DNA from: Actinomycetota bacterium
GTDB taxonomy: Bacteria; Actinomycetota; Actinomycetes; UBA12327
Assembly: GCA_003529305.1 (NCBI GenBank)
Contig: DPWC01000086.1
Span: 2,767 to 9,160, forward strand
Length of the DNA stretch: 6,394 bases
Direction of reading: 5' to 3'
The notes under the pieces are model-generated. The model searched no databases. It was not told where the DNA came from and saw only the letters and a list, made by a program, of their open reading frames with translations. The number at the start of each line of letters is the position of its first letter. Position 1 is the first letter of the stretch. The position numbers and the translations under genes are program-made. Below, in pieces: positions 1 to 6,394 of the stretch.

Positions 1-726
1 TACCTGATTCAGCCGTTGAAGTGGGGCGCCGACATCGTGGTGCACTCGGCGACTAAGTACATCGGGGGTCACGGCACTGCGGTCGCCGGCGTCATCGTTG
101 ATGGCGGTTCCTTTGACTGGGCCAAGGACAAGCAGAAGTTCCCTGGCTTCAACACCCCGGACCCCAGCTACCACGGACTGGTGTATGCCGAGGCGCTGGG
201 CAACATCGCTTACATCATCAAGGCTCGGGTGCAGTTGCTGCGCGACCTCGGTCCGGCCGTCGCCCCGTTCAATGCCTGGTTGTTGGCGCAGGGCTTGGAG
301 ACTTTGTCGTTGCGTATCGAGCGTCATGTGGAGAACGCCAAGAAGGTCGCAAACTGGCTGGAAGGTCGCGATGAGGTTGAGTCGGTCGCCTATGCGTCGC
401 TGCCGTCCTCACCCTGGTACGCCAATGCTAAGAAGTACGCCCCCCAAGGCACCGGAGCTGTCCTCGCGTTCGAGATCAAGGGCGGCATCGAAGCGGGTAA
501 GCGCTTCGTCGACGCGCTCGAACTGCACAGCCATGTCGCCAACATCGGCGATGTTCGCTCGCTGGTGATTCACCCGGCATCAACGACTCACTCACAGTTG
601 ACCGATGAGGAACGACTGTCAGCCGGTGTTACTCCCGGATTGGTGCGGCTGGCGGTTGGCCTCGAAGGCATTGAAGACATCCTTGCTGATCTCGAAGCTG
701 GATTCCGGGCGGCCAAGGGCGCCTGA
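1..726 (+). CDS. metY: O-acetylhomoserine sulfhydrylase (MetY), C-terminal part, 5' end outside window
   Basis: PLP enzyme of the Cys/Met metabolism family that converts O-acetylhomoserine plus sulfide to homocysteine in the cytosol. Reading is open from base 1, so the gene starts upstream; 241 residues are visible and about 190 N-terminal ones are missing for a family of about 430. Seen directly: the PLP-lysine motif HSATKYIGGHG, with the Schiff-base lysine at visible residue 19 (codon 55-57); the block LLAQGLETLSLRIERH; the signature NIGDVRSLVIHPASTTHSQL; and the C-terminal LVRLAVGLEGIEDI, whose arginine contacts the substrate carboxylate in this family. The TTG at 16 is internal to the conserved fold and not a start. 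The long insert around WAKDKQKFPGFNTPDPSYHG is typical of MetY and not of cystathionine gamma-synthase, and metX directly follows, so MetY is preferred over other family members. Confidence 0.95.
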   Translation, partial: YLIQPLKWGADIVVHSATKYIGGHGTAVAGVIVDGGSFDWAKDKQKFPGFNTPDPSYHGLVYAEALGNIAYIIKARVQLLRDLGPAVAPFNAWLLAQGLETLSLRIERHVENAKKVANWLEGRDEVESVAYASLPSSPWYANAKKYAPQGTGAVLAFEIKGGIEAGKRFVDALELHSHVANIGDVRSLVIHPASTTHSQLTDEERLSAGVTPGLVRLAVGLEGIEDILADLEAGFRAAKGA

Positions 727-732
727 CGAGCG

Positions 733-1983
733 ATGACTCCTTTGTCTGGTGACCACCCTCCCGTCAGCGCAGCCTGGCGGGAGGGCGATCCGGTGGGTCA
801 TCGACAATTCGCTGACCTTGGTCCGCTGACATGTGAACTTGGTGGCTCGCTGCCATCGGTGCGCGTGGCCTATGAGACCTGGGGCCAATTGGCTCCGGAT
901 AGTTCCAACGCCATCTTGATCCTGCATGCCCTCACGGGCGACTCACATGTTGTGGGGCCGGCCGATGCTGGTCATCCGACGGCCGGCTGGTGGCAGGACT
1001 CGATCGGACCTGGTGCAGCGCTGGACACCGATCGCTGGTTCGTCGTGGCACCGAATGTGCTCGGTGGGTGTCAGGGTTCGACGGGACCGTCATCACTGCA
1101 CCCTGATGGTCGCGCCTATGGCTCTCGATTTCCGCGCGTGACGGTGGCCGATCAAGTCGAAGTAGAAGCGAGATTGGCTGATCTGCTCGGAATTCACCAG
1201 TGGGCTGCTGTCATCGGCGGCTCCATGGGCGCGATGCGTGCACTGGAATGGCTAGTGGGTCGCCCTGAGCGAGTCGCGCGTGGTTTGGTGGTGGCCGTCG
1301 GTGCCTGCGCTACGGGCGATCAGATCGGCACGCAAACCACCCAGATCCGCGCCATCACCGATGATCCGCACTACAACGGCGGCGACTATTACGACGCCGA
1401 TGAGGGCCCGTGGCGGGGCATGGCGTTGGCTCGCCGGATTGCTCACCTGACCTATCGCACCGAGCAAGAACTGGCTGTGCGCTTCGGCAGCGACGCGCAG
1501 GACGGGGAAGATCCACTGGGTGATGGACGCTATGCCGTGCAGTCGTACTTGGATCACCAGGCCGACAAACTGGCGGTGCGATTCGATGCGGGCACCTATG
1601 TGTCATTGACCGATGTCATGACCACCTGGGACTTAGGGCGTGGTCGTGGCGGAACAGCGCGTGCCTTGGCGACCATCACGGCGCCAGTGATCGTGGCTGG
1701 CATTGACAGTGACCGGCTGTATCCGTTGTATCTGCAGCGCGAGTTGGCTGAAGGCATCAGTACCACCGTCGGCGATCTGCGCATCATCACTTCAGATTTC
1801 GGTCACGATGCGTTCTTGGTGGAGCGTGAACAGGTTTTCCCGCTGGTGCGTGAATTGCTTGCTATTGACGAGGGCCGAGCCCCTTTAGCTAGGCCGGAAC
1901 AGGATCTGACGAATTCGGCCTTGCACCGTGTCGCTACCGGTGAGCGTCGGGTTGATGCCGCACAGTTCCTCTATGAGCAATGA
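733..1983 (+). CDS. metX: Homoserine O-acetyltransferase (MetX)
   Basis: Alpha/beta-hydrolase acyltransferase that moves the acetyl group of acetyl-CoA to homoserine, supplying MetY. The 416 residues are full length for the family, slightly above the usual 370-390. Seen: the N-terminal block VAYETWGQL (46-53), NVLGGCQGSTGPSS (108-121), the nucleophile elbow GGSMGAM with Ser164, the acid in SDRLYP (Asp327) and the base in FGHDAF (His358). Spacing of the triad matches the family. The elbow reads GGSMGA where most relatives have GGSMGG, a mild change. ATG 733 is the first start in the open frame and lies 6 bp after the metY stop; its Shine-Dalgarno is weak, so translation is probably coupled to metY. 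Acetyl rather than succinyl donor is inferred from the MetY neighbour and is not proven by residues I can read. Confidence 0.95.
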   Translation: MTPLSGDHPPVSAAWREGDPVGHRQFADLGPLTCELGGSLPSVRVAYETWGQLAPDSSNAILILHALTGDSHVVGPADAGHPTAGWWQDSIGPGAALDTDRWFVVAPNVLGGCQGSTGPSSLHPDGRAYGSRFPRVTVADQVEVEARLADLLGIHQWAAVIGGSMGAMRALEWLVGRPERVARGLVVAVGACATGDQIGTQTTQIRAITDDPHYNGGDYYDADEGPWRGMALARRIAHLTYRTEQELAVRFGSDAQDGEDPLGDGRYAVQSYLDHQADKLAVRFDAGTYVSLTDVMTTWDLGRGRGGTARALATITAPVIVAGIDSDRLYPLYLQRELAEGISTTVGDLRIITSDFGHDAFLVEREQVFPLVRELLAIDEGRAPLARPEQDLTNSALHRVATGERRVDAAQFLYEQ

Positions 1984-2557
1984 CACGGCAACTACATCCA
2001 ACAATCCGGTAGGCGCTCTGGCTGGCTCCAAGGGGCTAGTCATCGTCAACGGACTGGTCTCTTTGGTCATCGGACTGCTTCTGCTGTCCTACCCCAAGGG
2101 CGTACTGGTCACCATCACCTTCTTCCTCGGCCTGTGGCTGCTGATCTCTGGTGTGCTGCAGGTGGTGGCAGGACTGGCTCCAGGACTCGATGGTGGTGGT
2201 CGGGCCGCGTTCCTTATCTCTGGAATCGCCTCACTGATCTTGGGCCTGATTCTGGTCAAGAACATTGTGAGTTCCGAAAAAGGCTCGGATGCCAAGGCGC
2301 TTGCTTTGGTCGCGATTCTCATCGGTGCCGGCTGGTTGATCAACGGCATCGCTCGGCTGTTCGCTGGTCTGGGCAATCCCGGCATGCCAGGGCGAGGCTG
2401 GACGATCTTCTCCGGCATCGTGGGCATCATCGCCGCGGTGATCGTCTTGGCTGCTCCGCTGTCGTCACTGGTGGTGCTGACCTGGTGGACGGCGATCCTG
2501 TTGATTGTCATCGGCGTCGTCGAGATCATCGGCGGGTTGTTCATCAAACGCGCCTAG
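1973..2557 (+). CDS. HdeD/DUF308 family six-helix membrane protein
   Basis: A 194-residue integral membrane protein made of about six hydrophobic segments (roughly 20-40, 43-68, 77-97, 107-132, 142-161, 164-191) with a short polar N-terminus. The segments form three copies of a two-helix repeat (20-68, 77-132, 141-191). Each has a pattern like G-x-x-S-L-x-x-G in the first helix and W-x-x-x-G-V-x-Q/E-x-x-x-G in the second. This is the hallmark of the HdeD/DUF308 family; E. coli HdeD is linked to acid resistance, but its actinobacterial relatives have no settled role. The ATG at 1973 overlaps the metX end by 11 bp, suggesting translational coupling. No clear Shine-Dalgarno is seen. An in-frame ATG at 1955 would give 200 residues and cannot be excluded. 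A link to methionine metabolism is only suggested by position. Confidence 0.85.
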   Translation: MSNDTATTSNNPVGALAGSKGLVIVNGLVSLVIGLLLLSYPKGVLVTITFFLGLWLLISGVLQVVAGLAPGLDGGGRAAFLISGIASLILGLILVKNIVSSEKGSDAKALALVAILIGAGWLINGIARLFAGLGNPGMPGRGWTIFSGIVGIIAAVIVLAAPLSSLVVLTWWTAILLIVIGVVEIIGGLFIKRA

Positions 2558-2573
2558 CGGCGTCTCGATCGTC

Positions 2574-2610
2574 CGAATGGGCCCTAGACCTTTGGTCTAG
2601 GGCCCATTCG
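2574..2610 (+). terminator. Strong hairpin, probable terminator of the metY-metX-DUF308 operon
   Basis: Seen: arms 2574-2590 and 2594-2610 are perfectly complementary over 17 bp, with a 3-nt TTT loop and GGGCCC inside each arm. It begins 16 bp after the stop of the DUF308 gene. No T-run follows, so it is not a classical E. coli-type terminator; U-less hairpins are commonly proposed as terminators in actinobacteria. Because it is symmetric it could also act on the other strand or serve as a protein-binding inverted repeat next to the following promoter. Confidence 0.75.
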
Positions 2611-2617
2611 CACTTGC

Positions 2618-2631
2618 TACCGTGGTGCCTA
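2618..2631 (+). promoter_or_regulatory. Candidate leaderless promoter of the AceE-like gene
   Basis: Seen: TACCGT at 2618-2623 fits the actinobacterial -10 pattern TAnnnT. Seven bases lie between it and the ATG at 2631, the spacing expected if transcription starts on the A of the start codon. No Shine-Dalgarno lies before this ATG, which agrees with a leaderless mRNA. No good -35 box is visible; the region where it would sit is inside the right arm of the upstream hairpin. The call is inference from spacing and pattern. Confidence 0.5.
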
Positions 2632-5012
2632 TGACGGCTGTTACCGAGATCAACGACCCCCAGATCGATCCCACTGTGGATCTGGAAGTCCTCGACGAAA
2701 TCCAGCGCCGCATCTTGTGGCTGGCCGTGCGCATCGTGGACTCGGCAAACCATGACCGCAGCACCGGTGACGGTGTCAAGGTGGGCGGACATCAGGCCTC
2801 GTCAGCGTCATTGGTCACGGCCATGACGGCGCTGTACTTTGCGCACCTCAACGCCGCCGACCGGGTGTCGGTCAAGCCGCATGCCTCGCCGGTGTTTCAT
2901 GCCATCCAATACCTCTTGGGCAACTTGGACCGCTCGTACTTGACGCGACTGCGGCAGGCGGGCGGCTTGCAGTCGTACCCTTCGCGCACCAAAGACCCTG
3001 ACCCCGTTGACTTCTCCACAGGTTCGGTGGGTTTGGGTCCGGTGGCGCCGTTGTTTGCGGCACTGACTCGCCGTTATGTTGACGATCACTTCGGCATTCG
3101 TGACCACTCGCGATTTGTCGCGTTGCTGGGCGATGCCGAGTTGGACGAAGGCAACATCTGGGAGGCCATCGTCGATCAGGCCACCCAGGGTCTGGGCAAT
3201 GTCACCTGGATTGTGGACTTCAATCGCCAGTCCTTGGACCGTGTGGTCCCCGGTGTCAAAGCACTGCAGTGGGAAGCCCAGTTCTTGGCAGCCGGCTGGC
3301 AGGTCATCGAGGTCAAGTACGGCCGACGCCTGCAGGCCAAGTTCAAAGAGACCTACGGCGAGGACCTGCGGGCATGGATTGATGCCATGCCCAATGAGCA
3401 GTATCAGTCTTTGTTCGGACTCAAGGGCGAGGAGCTGCGCACCCGATTCCTCGACGGTGCTCCCGAAGGTGCCCGACAGGCGATCGCCAGTGTCTCGGAT
3501 GAGGACCTCGCTCCTTTGGTGACCGATCTGGGTGGCCACGATCTGGCCTCCATGCTGGATGCCTACCGGCAGGCGGATGCGGCCTCGGATCGCCCGACCG
3601 TGATCTTCGCCTACACGGTGAAGGGCTGGGGGCTTCCCACTGCGGGAAACCCGCGTAACCATTCAGCGCTGCTCTCCGTTGATCAAGTCACAGAGATGCG
3701 CGCCCAGGTGGGACTGACGACGGCCACGGAGTGGGACCGCATTCCTGAAGACACCACCGCGGGTCGTTGGTGTAATCAGCGCGCCCAACTGCTCACGCGT
3801 ACTCGACCCAGCGGCGAGCTGGCCGTCACTGTCCCCGAGCGCGCGGAGCAACGATCGCCCAGTAAGCCGATCTCGACGCAAGAAGCCTTCGGTCGCATTG
3901 TCACAAGTCTGACGCGTGAGGAATCGGTGGCTCCTTATTTGGTCACCACGGCGCCGGATGTGGCGACCTCGACTAACTTGGCAGGCTTCATCAATCGCGT
4001 GGGCGTTTACTCACCCAACGAGATTCGCGACTGGAACGACGACGATCCGATGCTGAAGTGGCGACAGAGTCCGAGTGGTCAGCACATCGAGCTCGGCATC
4101 TCGGAGATGAACCTCTTCTTGCTGTTGGGGCAGCTGGGTTTGTCCTGGGACCTGTCGAATCAGCCACTGGTGCCGATTGGCACGGTGTACGACCCGTTTG
4201 TCTGCCGAGGTTTGGATGCGTTTATCTACGGCACCTATTCCGGATCGAGATTCATCATCGCGGGCACGCCGTCGGGTGTGACGCTGGCGCCAGAGGGTGG
4301 GGCGCACCAGTCCACCATCACCGCATCAATCGGTCTGGAACTGCCGGGCGTGACCTTCATCGAGCCGGCTTACCTTGGCGCATTGGACTGGCTGCTGTGC
4401 GACAGCGTGCAGCGCATCGCAGCGGGCGAGTCAGACTCCTCGGCGTACTTCCGTCTGAGCACTCGACCCTTGGACCAGGCGCCGTTTGAGGCGGCGCGCG
4501 CACGATTGACCGACAAGGTGCTGCGTCGCCAAGTTCTTGCCGGTGGCTACCGCCTGCACGATGCTCATGCGGCCAATCCTGATCTGCTGGCCAATGACGC
4601 ACCGGTGGTGCACCTGGCGGCCAGTGGTGCGGTTCTGCCGGAGGTGCTGGAAGCTGCCGCCGAGTTGGCCGACGAGGGTGTGGCCGCACACATCGTGGAT
4701 ATCACCTCGTTGGATCGGTTGTACACCGCGTGGCGCGGCGGTCTAACTGCCGGCGTGCGCAGTGCTTCCGTGCCGGCGTATCCGTTGATCCTGAGGGAAC
4801 TGTTCCCGCAGAAGGCGCCGATCGTCACGGTGCATGACGCGGCATCGCACGCGATGGCCTGGCTGGGCTCAGCCATGGGCGTCCCGACGGTGCCTCTGGG
4901 TGTGGACAAGTTCGGCCAATCAGGCACGGTGGCCGAGTTGTACAGCATCTTCGACCTCACGCCGGGATCGATCGTCAATGCCGCTTTGGCGGCGCTAGCG
5001 CTGGGAGACTGA
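2631..5012 (+). CDS. AceE-like homodimeric 2-oxoacid (pyruvate) dehydrogenase E1, short form
   Basis: Thiamin-diphosphate enzyme of the transketolase superfamily, closest by recognisable motifs to homodimeric pyruvate dehydrogenase E1, which decarboxylates pyruvate and passes the acetyl group to lipoyl-E2. Landmarks in the 793 residues: GGHQAS (His54) and PHASP (His84), matching E. coli AceE His106 and His142; ThDP-Mg motif from GDAELDE (Asp168) to Asn198; LGGHD (300-304), as in the AceE middle region; KGWGLPTAGNPRNH with His344 in the place of the mobile active-site loop; GISEMN with Glu492, the cofactor-activating glutamate; EGGAHQS with His559; and a transketolase C-domain from about 635 with GVDKFGQSG. 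It is about 95 residues shorter than E. coli AceE (887) and about 50 are missing at the N-terminus, where AceE docks E2. No E2 or E3 gene is in view. ATG 2631 is preferred over GTG 2622, which falls inside the likely -10 box. Substrate is unproven. Confidence 0.85.
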   Translation: MTAVTEINDPQIDPTVDLEVLDEIQRRILWLAVRIVDSANHDRSTGDGVKVGGHQASSASLVTAMTALYFAHLNAADRVSVKPHASPVFHAIQYLLGNLDRSYLTRLRQAGGLQSYPSRTKDPDPVDFSTGSVGLGPVAPLFAALTRRYVDDHFGIRDHSRFVALLGDAELDEGNIWEAIVDQATQGLGNVTWIVDFNRQSLDRVVPGVKALQWEAQFLAAGWQVIEVKYGRRLQAKFKETYGEDLRAWIDAMPNEQYQSLFGLKGEELRTRFLDGAPEGARQAIASVSDEDLAPLVTDLGGHDLASMLDAYRQADAASDRPTVIFAYTVKGWGLPTAGNPRNHSALLSVDQVTEMRAQVGLTTATEWDRIPEDTTAGRWCNQRAQLLTRTRPSGELAVTVPERAEQRSPSKPISTQEAFGRIVTSLTREESVAPYLVTTAPDVATSTNLAGFINRVGVYSPNEIRDWNDDDPMLKWRQSPSGQHIELGISEMNLFLLLGQLGLSWDLSNQPLVPIGTVYDPFVCRGLDAFIYGTYSGSRFIIAGTPSGVTLAPEGGAHQSTITASIGLELPGVTFIEPAYLGALDWLLCDSVQRIAAGESDSSAYFRLSTRPLDQAPFEAARARLTDKVLRRQVLAGGYRLHDAHAANPDLLANDAPVVHLAASGAVLPEVLEAAAELADEGVAAHIVDITSLDRLYTAWRGGLTAGVRSASVPAYPLILRELFPQKAPIVTVHDAASHAMAWLGSAMGVPTVPLGVDKFGQSGTVAELYSIFDLTPGSIVNAALAALALGD

Positions 5013-5027
5013 GGCGTACCCAACGAC

Positions 5028-5033
5028 AAGGGG
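5028..5033 (+). promoter_or_regulatory. Shine-Dalgarno site for the 5040 start
   Basis: AAGGGG lies 6 bases before the ATG at 5040 and supports that start. It sits in the 27-bp gap after the AceE-like gene. There is no hairpin or clear promoter in this gap, so the downstream gene is probably read from the same transcript. Confidence 0.6.
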
Positions 5034-5039
5034 TAGGCC

Positions 5040-5699
5040 ATGGGATCTCGAACCGTTCTTCGTCGCTCAGCCTTGGTGATGGCGTTGGCTTTCACTGTGC
5101 ATGCCCTCAATGGACTCTTCATTGAGCGCGCGGTGTTGGGCTTGAAGTCCTACACCGACTACTCAGTGATCACCAAACTGGACACCGCCATTGGATCGAT
5201 TCCGTGGCGGGCCAGCGGCGTGGGGCACTTCCTCACTGCTTTTGCCGTGCTGGTGCTGTCGGTGGGTCTGGCCGAACGGGCCCGAGATGACGGCTACGCC
5301 GCGTGGCGGCTGATCGCCGCTTTGGGGACAGTTTCGGCGGCGGGATTTGCCGTCAATGGAGTCTCAGCGAGCATCGGTGCGCAGGTCGTGGATCTGTTGC
5401 AGAAGTACAACCCGGCCGAACCGACATCCTCACCGATAGTTGCCTTAACGCTCATCGTGTCGGTACTCAATGCCGTGGCCATCACGATGTTCGCTGGCAT
5501 GCTGATTTCCGTGAGCGTGTGGGCTCGACGAACCGGCGCCTTGCCGCGTGGCCTGATCATCACCGGTTGGATCGCCGGAATTTCGGGACTGATCATGGGC
5601 TTTGCGTACATCCCGGCGTACCTATTTGTGTACTTGGTGTGGCTCTGGTGGTTTGTAGCCGTGGTGCCAGAACGGCGCGGGGCGACCTCGACGGCCTGA
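5040..5699 (+). CDS. Hypothetical six-helix membrane protein
   Basis: I do not recognise the family. The 219-residue protein has a positively charged N-terminus (RTVLRR) followed by about six hydrophobic segments: roughly 10-29, 58-79, 88-112, 132-159, 171-189 and 191-210. The loop after the first helix (about 30-57) contains LKSYTDYSVITKLDTAIGSIPWRASG and is the longest soluble stretch besides the 113-131 loop (DLLQKYNPAEPTSS). The last helix is rich in Trp and Tyr (VYLVWLWWF) and is followed by a short polar tail. No catalytic or metal-binding motif is evident. The start is supported by AAGGGG 6 bases upstream. It follows the AceE-like gene by 27 bp on the same strand, so co-transcription is likely, but nothing in the protein shows a functional tie. 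It resembles small multi-pass proteins of the uncharacterised DUF type. Confidence 0.8.
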   Translation: MGSRTVLRRSALVMALAFTVHALNGLFIERAVLGLKSYTDYSVITKLDTAIGSIPWRASGVGHFLTAFAVLVLSVGLAERARDDGYAAWRLIAALGTVSAAGFAVNGVSASIGAQVVDLLQKYNPAEPTSSPIVALTLIVSVLNAVAITMFAGMLISVSVWARRTGALPRGLIITGWIAGISGLIMGFAYIPAYLFVYLVWLWWFVAVVPERRGATSTA

Positions 5700-5710
5700 G
5701 CGCCAGCTCG

Positions 5711-6394
5711 TTAGGAGTTCGCCAAACACCCAGCGGGCAGGTCGAACCACTGCAACGCCCGGAAGTCGTCGGTCACTGAGGCTTCGCGATCGGTGGCGGC
5801 TAGGTCGGGCTCAGCGGCGGAGTGCAGCAGGTCGTGAGCCTGCCGGAGGTGGACGGCCAACACCGATTCCGGGGCAGAGCGCACCGTGTGGGGGTACTCC
5901 AGGCGGCCATCGGCGCCGTAATTCACCATCGACAGACGCAGGGGCGGGTCGATCGGTCCTCGGCGGTGATGCCACAGTCCCGTGGCCGGATCGAAGGTGT
6001 AGTCCGGCAGTAGGCGATGCCCGTGGTCGGCTATCAGCGCCACTGCTTCCACGATGTAGCGGAAGACTTCTTCGCTGATGAAGTAGTTGAAGTTCACCCG
6101 TACCCAGCCAGGTTTGATGCCCTCGCAGCCTCGGGCGATCTCCCGCTCGAATTCATGGGAACGGTTGATGTCGATACCCAAGAGTCGGTGACCGTAAGGC
6201 CCAGCGCAGGAGCATCCGCCGCGTGACTGAATGCCAAAGAGGTCATTGAGTACGGAAACAACGAAGTTGTGGTGGAGGTAGCGACCCGACGGCGAGCGCA
6301 AGACGAACGAGACGATCGAGAGGCGCTCGGCCGAAAGGTTTCCGAGCACTTCAATGCGCGGGTGGTCGTTCCACGCTGTCACCGCTCGACGCAG
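5711..6394 (-). CDS. Class V aminotransferase / cysteine desulfurase-like protein, C-terminal part, 5' end outside window
   Basis: PLP enzyme of the class V aminotransferase superfamily. Reading on the minus strand is open to the window edge, so the start and the PLP-lysine region lie beyond 6394; 227 residues are visible (numbered here from the GTG codon at 6382-6380, four codons in). The stretch GNLSAERLSIVSFVL followed by HHNFVVSVLNDLFGIQSRGGCSCAGPYGHRLLGI aligns with the end of the cysteine desulfurase fold, with cysteines at 57 and 59 (codons 6214-6212 and 6208-6206) where SufS/IscS carry the persulfide cysteine. WVRVNFNYFISEEVFRYIVEAV matches the last strand and helix. About 100 residues then follow that SufS and IscS lack. 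The GTG is not a plausible start because the fold is incomplete. It converges with the membrane protein gene, 11 bp apart. Desulfurase activity is inference; the family assignment is firm. Confidence 0.85.
   Translation of the reverse strand: MRRAVTAWNDHPRIEVLGNLSAERLSIVSFVLRSPSGRYLHHNFVVSVLNDLFGIQSRGGCSCAGPYGHRLLGIDINRSHEFEREIARGCEGIKPGWVRVNFNYFISEEVFRYIVEAVALIADHGHRLLPDYTFDPATGLWHHRRGPIDPPLRLSMVNYGADGRLEYPHTVRSAPESVLAVHLRQAHDLLHSAAEPDLAATDREASVTDDFRALQWFDLPAGCLANS

Noticed and set aside
16..18. TTG at 16 as start of metY
   Set aside because: Only three residues before a conserved strand leading to the PLP lysine; the frame is open to base 1, so the gene is simply cut by the window.
2089..2547. 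152-codon minus-strand open frame opposite the DUF308 gene
   Set aside because: Rich in Met, Pro, Thr and Ile, as expected from the complement of a membrane-protein gene; no domain seen.
2622..2630. GTG codons at 2622 and 2625 as alternative starts of the AceE-like gene
   Set aside because: The first overlaps the likely -10 box, neither has a Shine-Dalgarno, and ATG 2631 fits a leaderless start.
2808..3662. 284-codon open frame on the minus strand opposite the AceE-like gene
   Set aside because: It lies wholly inside a gene with unmistakable family motifs, has no recognisable domain, and its composition (rich in Arg, His, Gln, Gly) is that of an antisense shadow in high-GC DNA.
4565..5122. 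185-codon minus-strand open frame spanning the end of the AceE-like gene and start of the membrane protein
   Set aside because: Ser/Ala/Thr/Arg-rich shadow, no domain, and it overlaps two better supported genes.
5697..5710. Small hairpin (GAGC-GCCA-GCTC) between the convergent genes as a terminator
   Set aside because: Only 4 pairs plus a possible wobble pair and no T-run; too weak to claim.
5822..6226. Two short plus-strand open frames (5822-6013 and 6017-6226) opposite the cysteine desulfurase-like gene
   Set aside because: They are complements of a conserved PLP-enzyme coding region and show no Shine-Dalgarno or domain.

Overview
The window looks like chromosomal DNA from a high-GC actinobacterium (Actinomycetota). 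The GC content is clearly high (roughly 60% by eye), third codon positions are mostly G or C, and genes are tightly packed. The one strong hairpin has no U-tract, and one gene appears to start on a leaderless transcript. Genus cannot be read from this sequence. No mobile elements, RNA genes or CRISPR arrays are visible, and no gap between genes exceeds about 75 bp.

Left part (1-2557, + strand): a methionine operon. It holds the C-terminal half of O-acetylhomoserine sulfhydrylase (metY, cut by the window edge), then homoserine O-acetyltransferase (metX) 6 bp later. These two enzymes perform consecutive steps: MetX acetylates homoserine and MetY replaces the acetate with sulfide to give homocysteine. 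A six-helix HdeD/DUF308-type membrane protein overlaps the end of metX by 11 bp and closes the operon.

Middle (2558-2630): a 73-bp intergenic stretch carries a perfect 17-bp-stem hairpin with a 3-nt loop, probably the met operon terminator. It is followed at once by a TAnnnT -10-like box placed exactly for a transcript starting at the A of the next ATG.

Right part (2631-5699, + strand): a 793-residue thiamin-diphosphate enzyme of the homodimeric pyruvate dehydrogenase E1 (AceE) family, shorter than classical AceE and without its N-terminal E2-docking region. 27 bp later comes an unrecognised six-helix membrane protein with a good Shine-Dalgarno sequence. The two probably form a transcription unit.

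Far right (5711-6394, - strand): the C-terminal part of a class V PLP enzyme of the cysteine desulfurase superfamily, convergent with the membrane protein and 11 bp from it. It has a Gly-Gly-Cys-Ser-Cys motif and about 100 extra C-terminal residues.

Most of the window is well-known metabolism. The points most worth following are the shortened AceE-like enzyme, the terminator/promoter compressed into 73 bp, and the atypical cysteine desulfurase-like protein. I did not find convincing evidence for a wholly new system.
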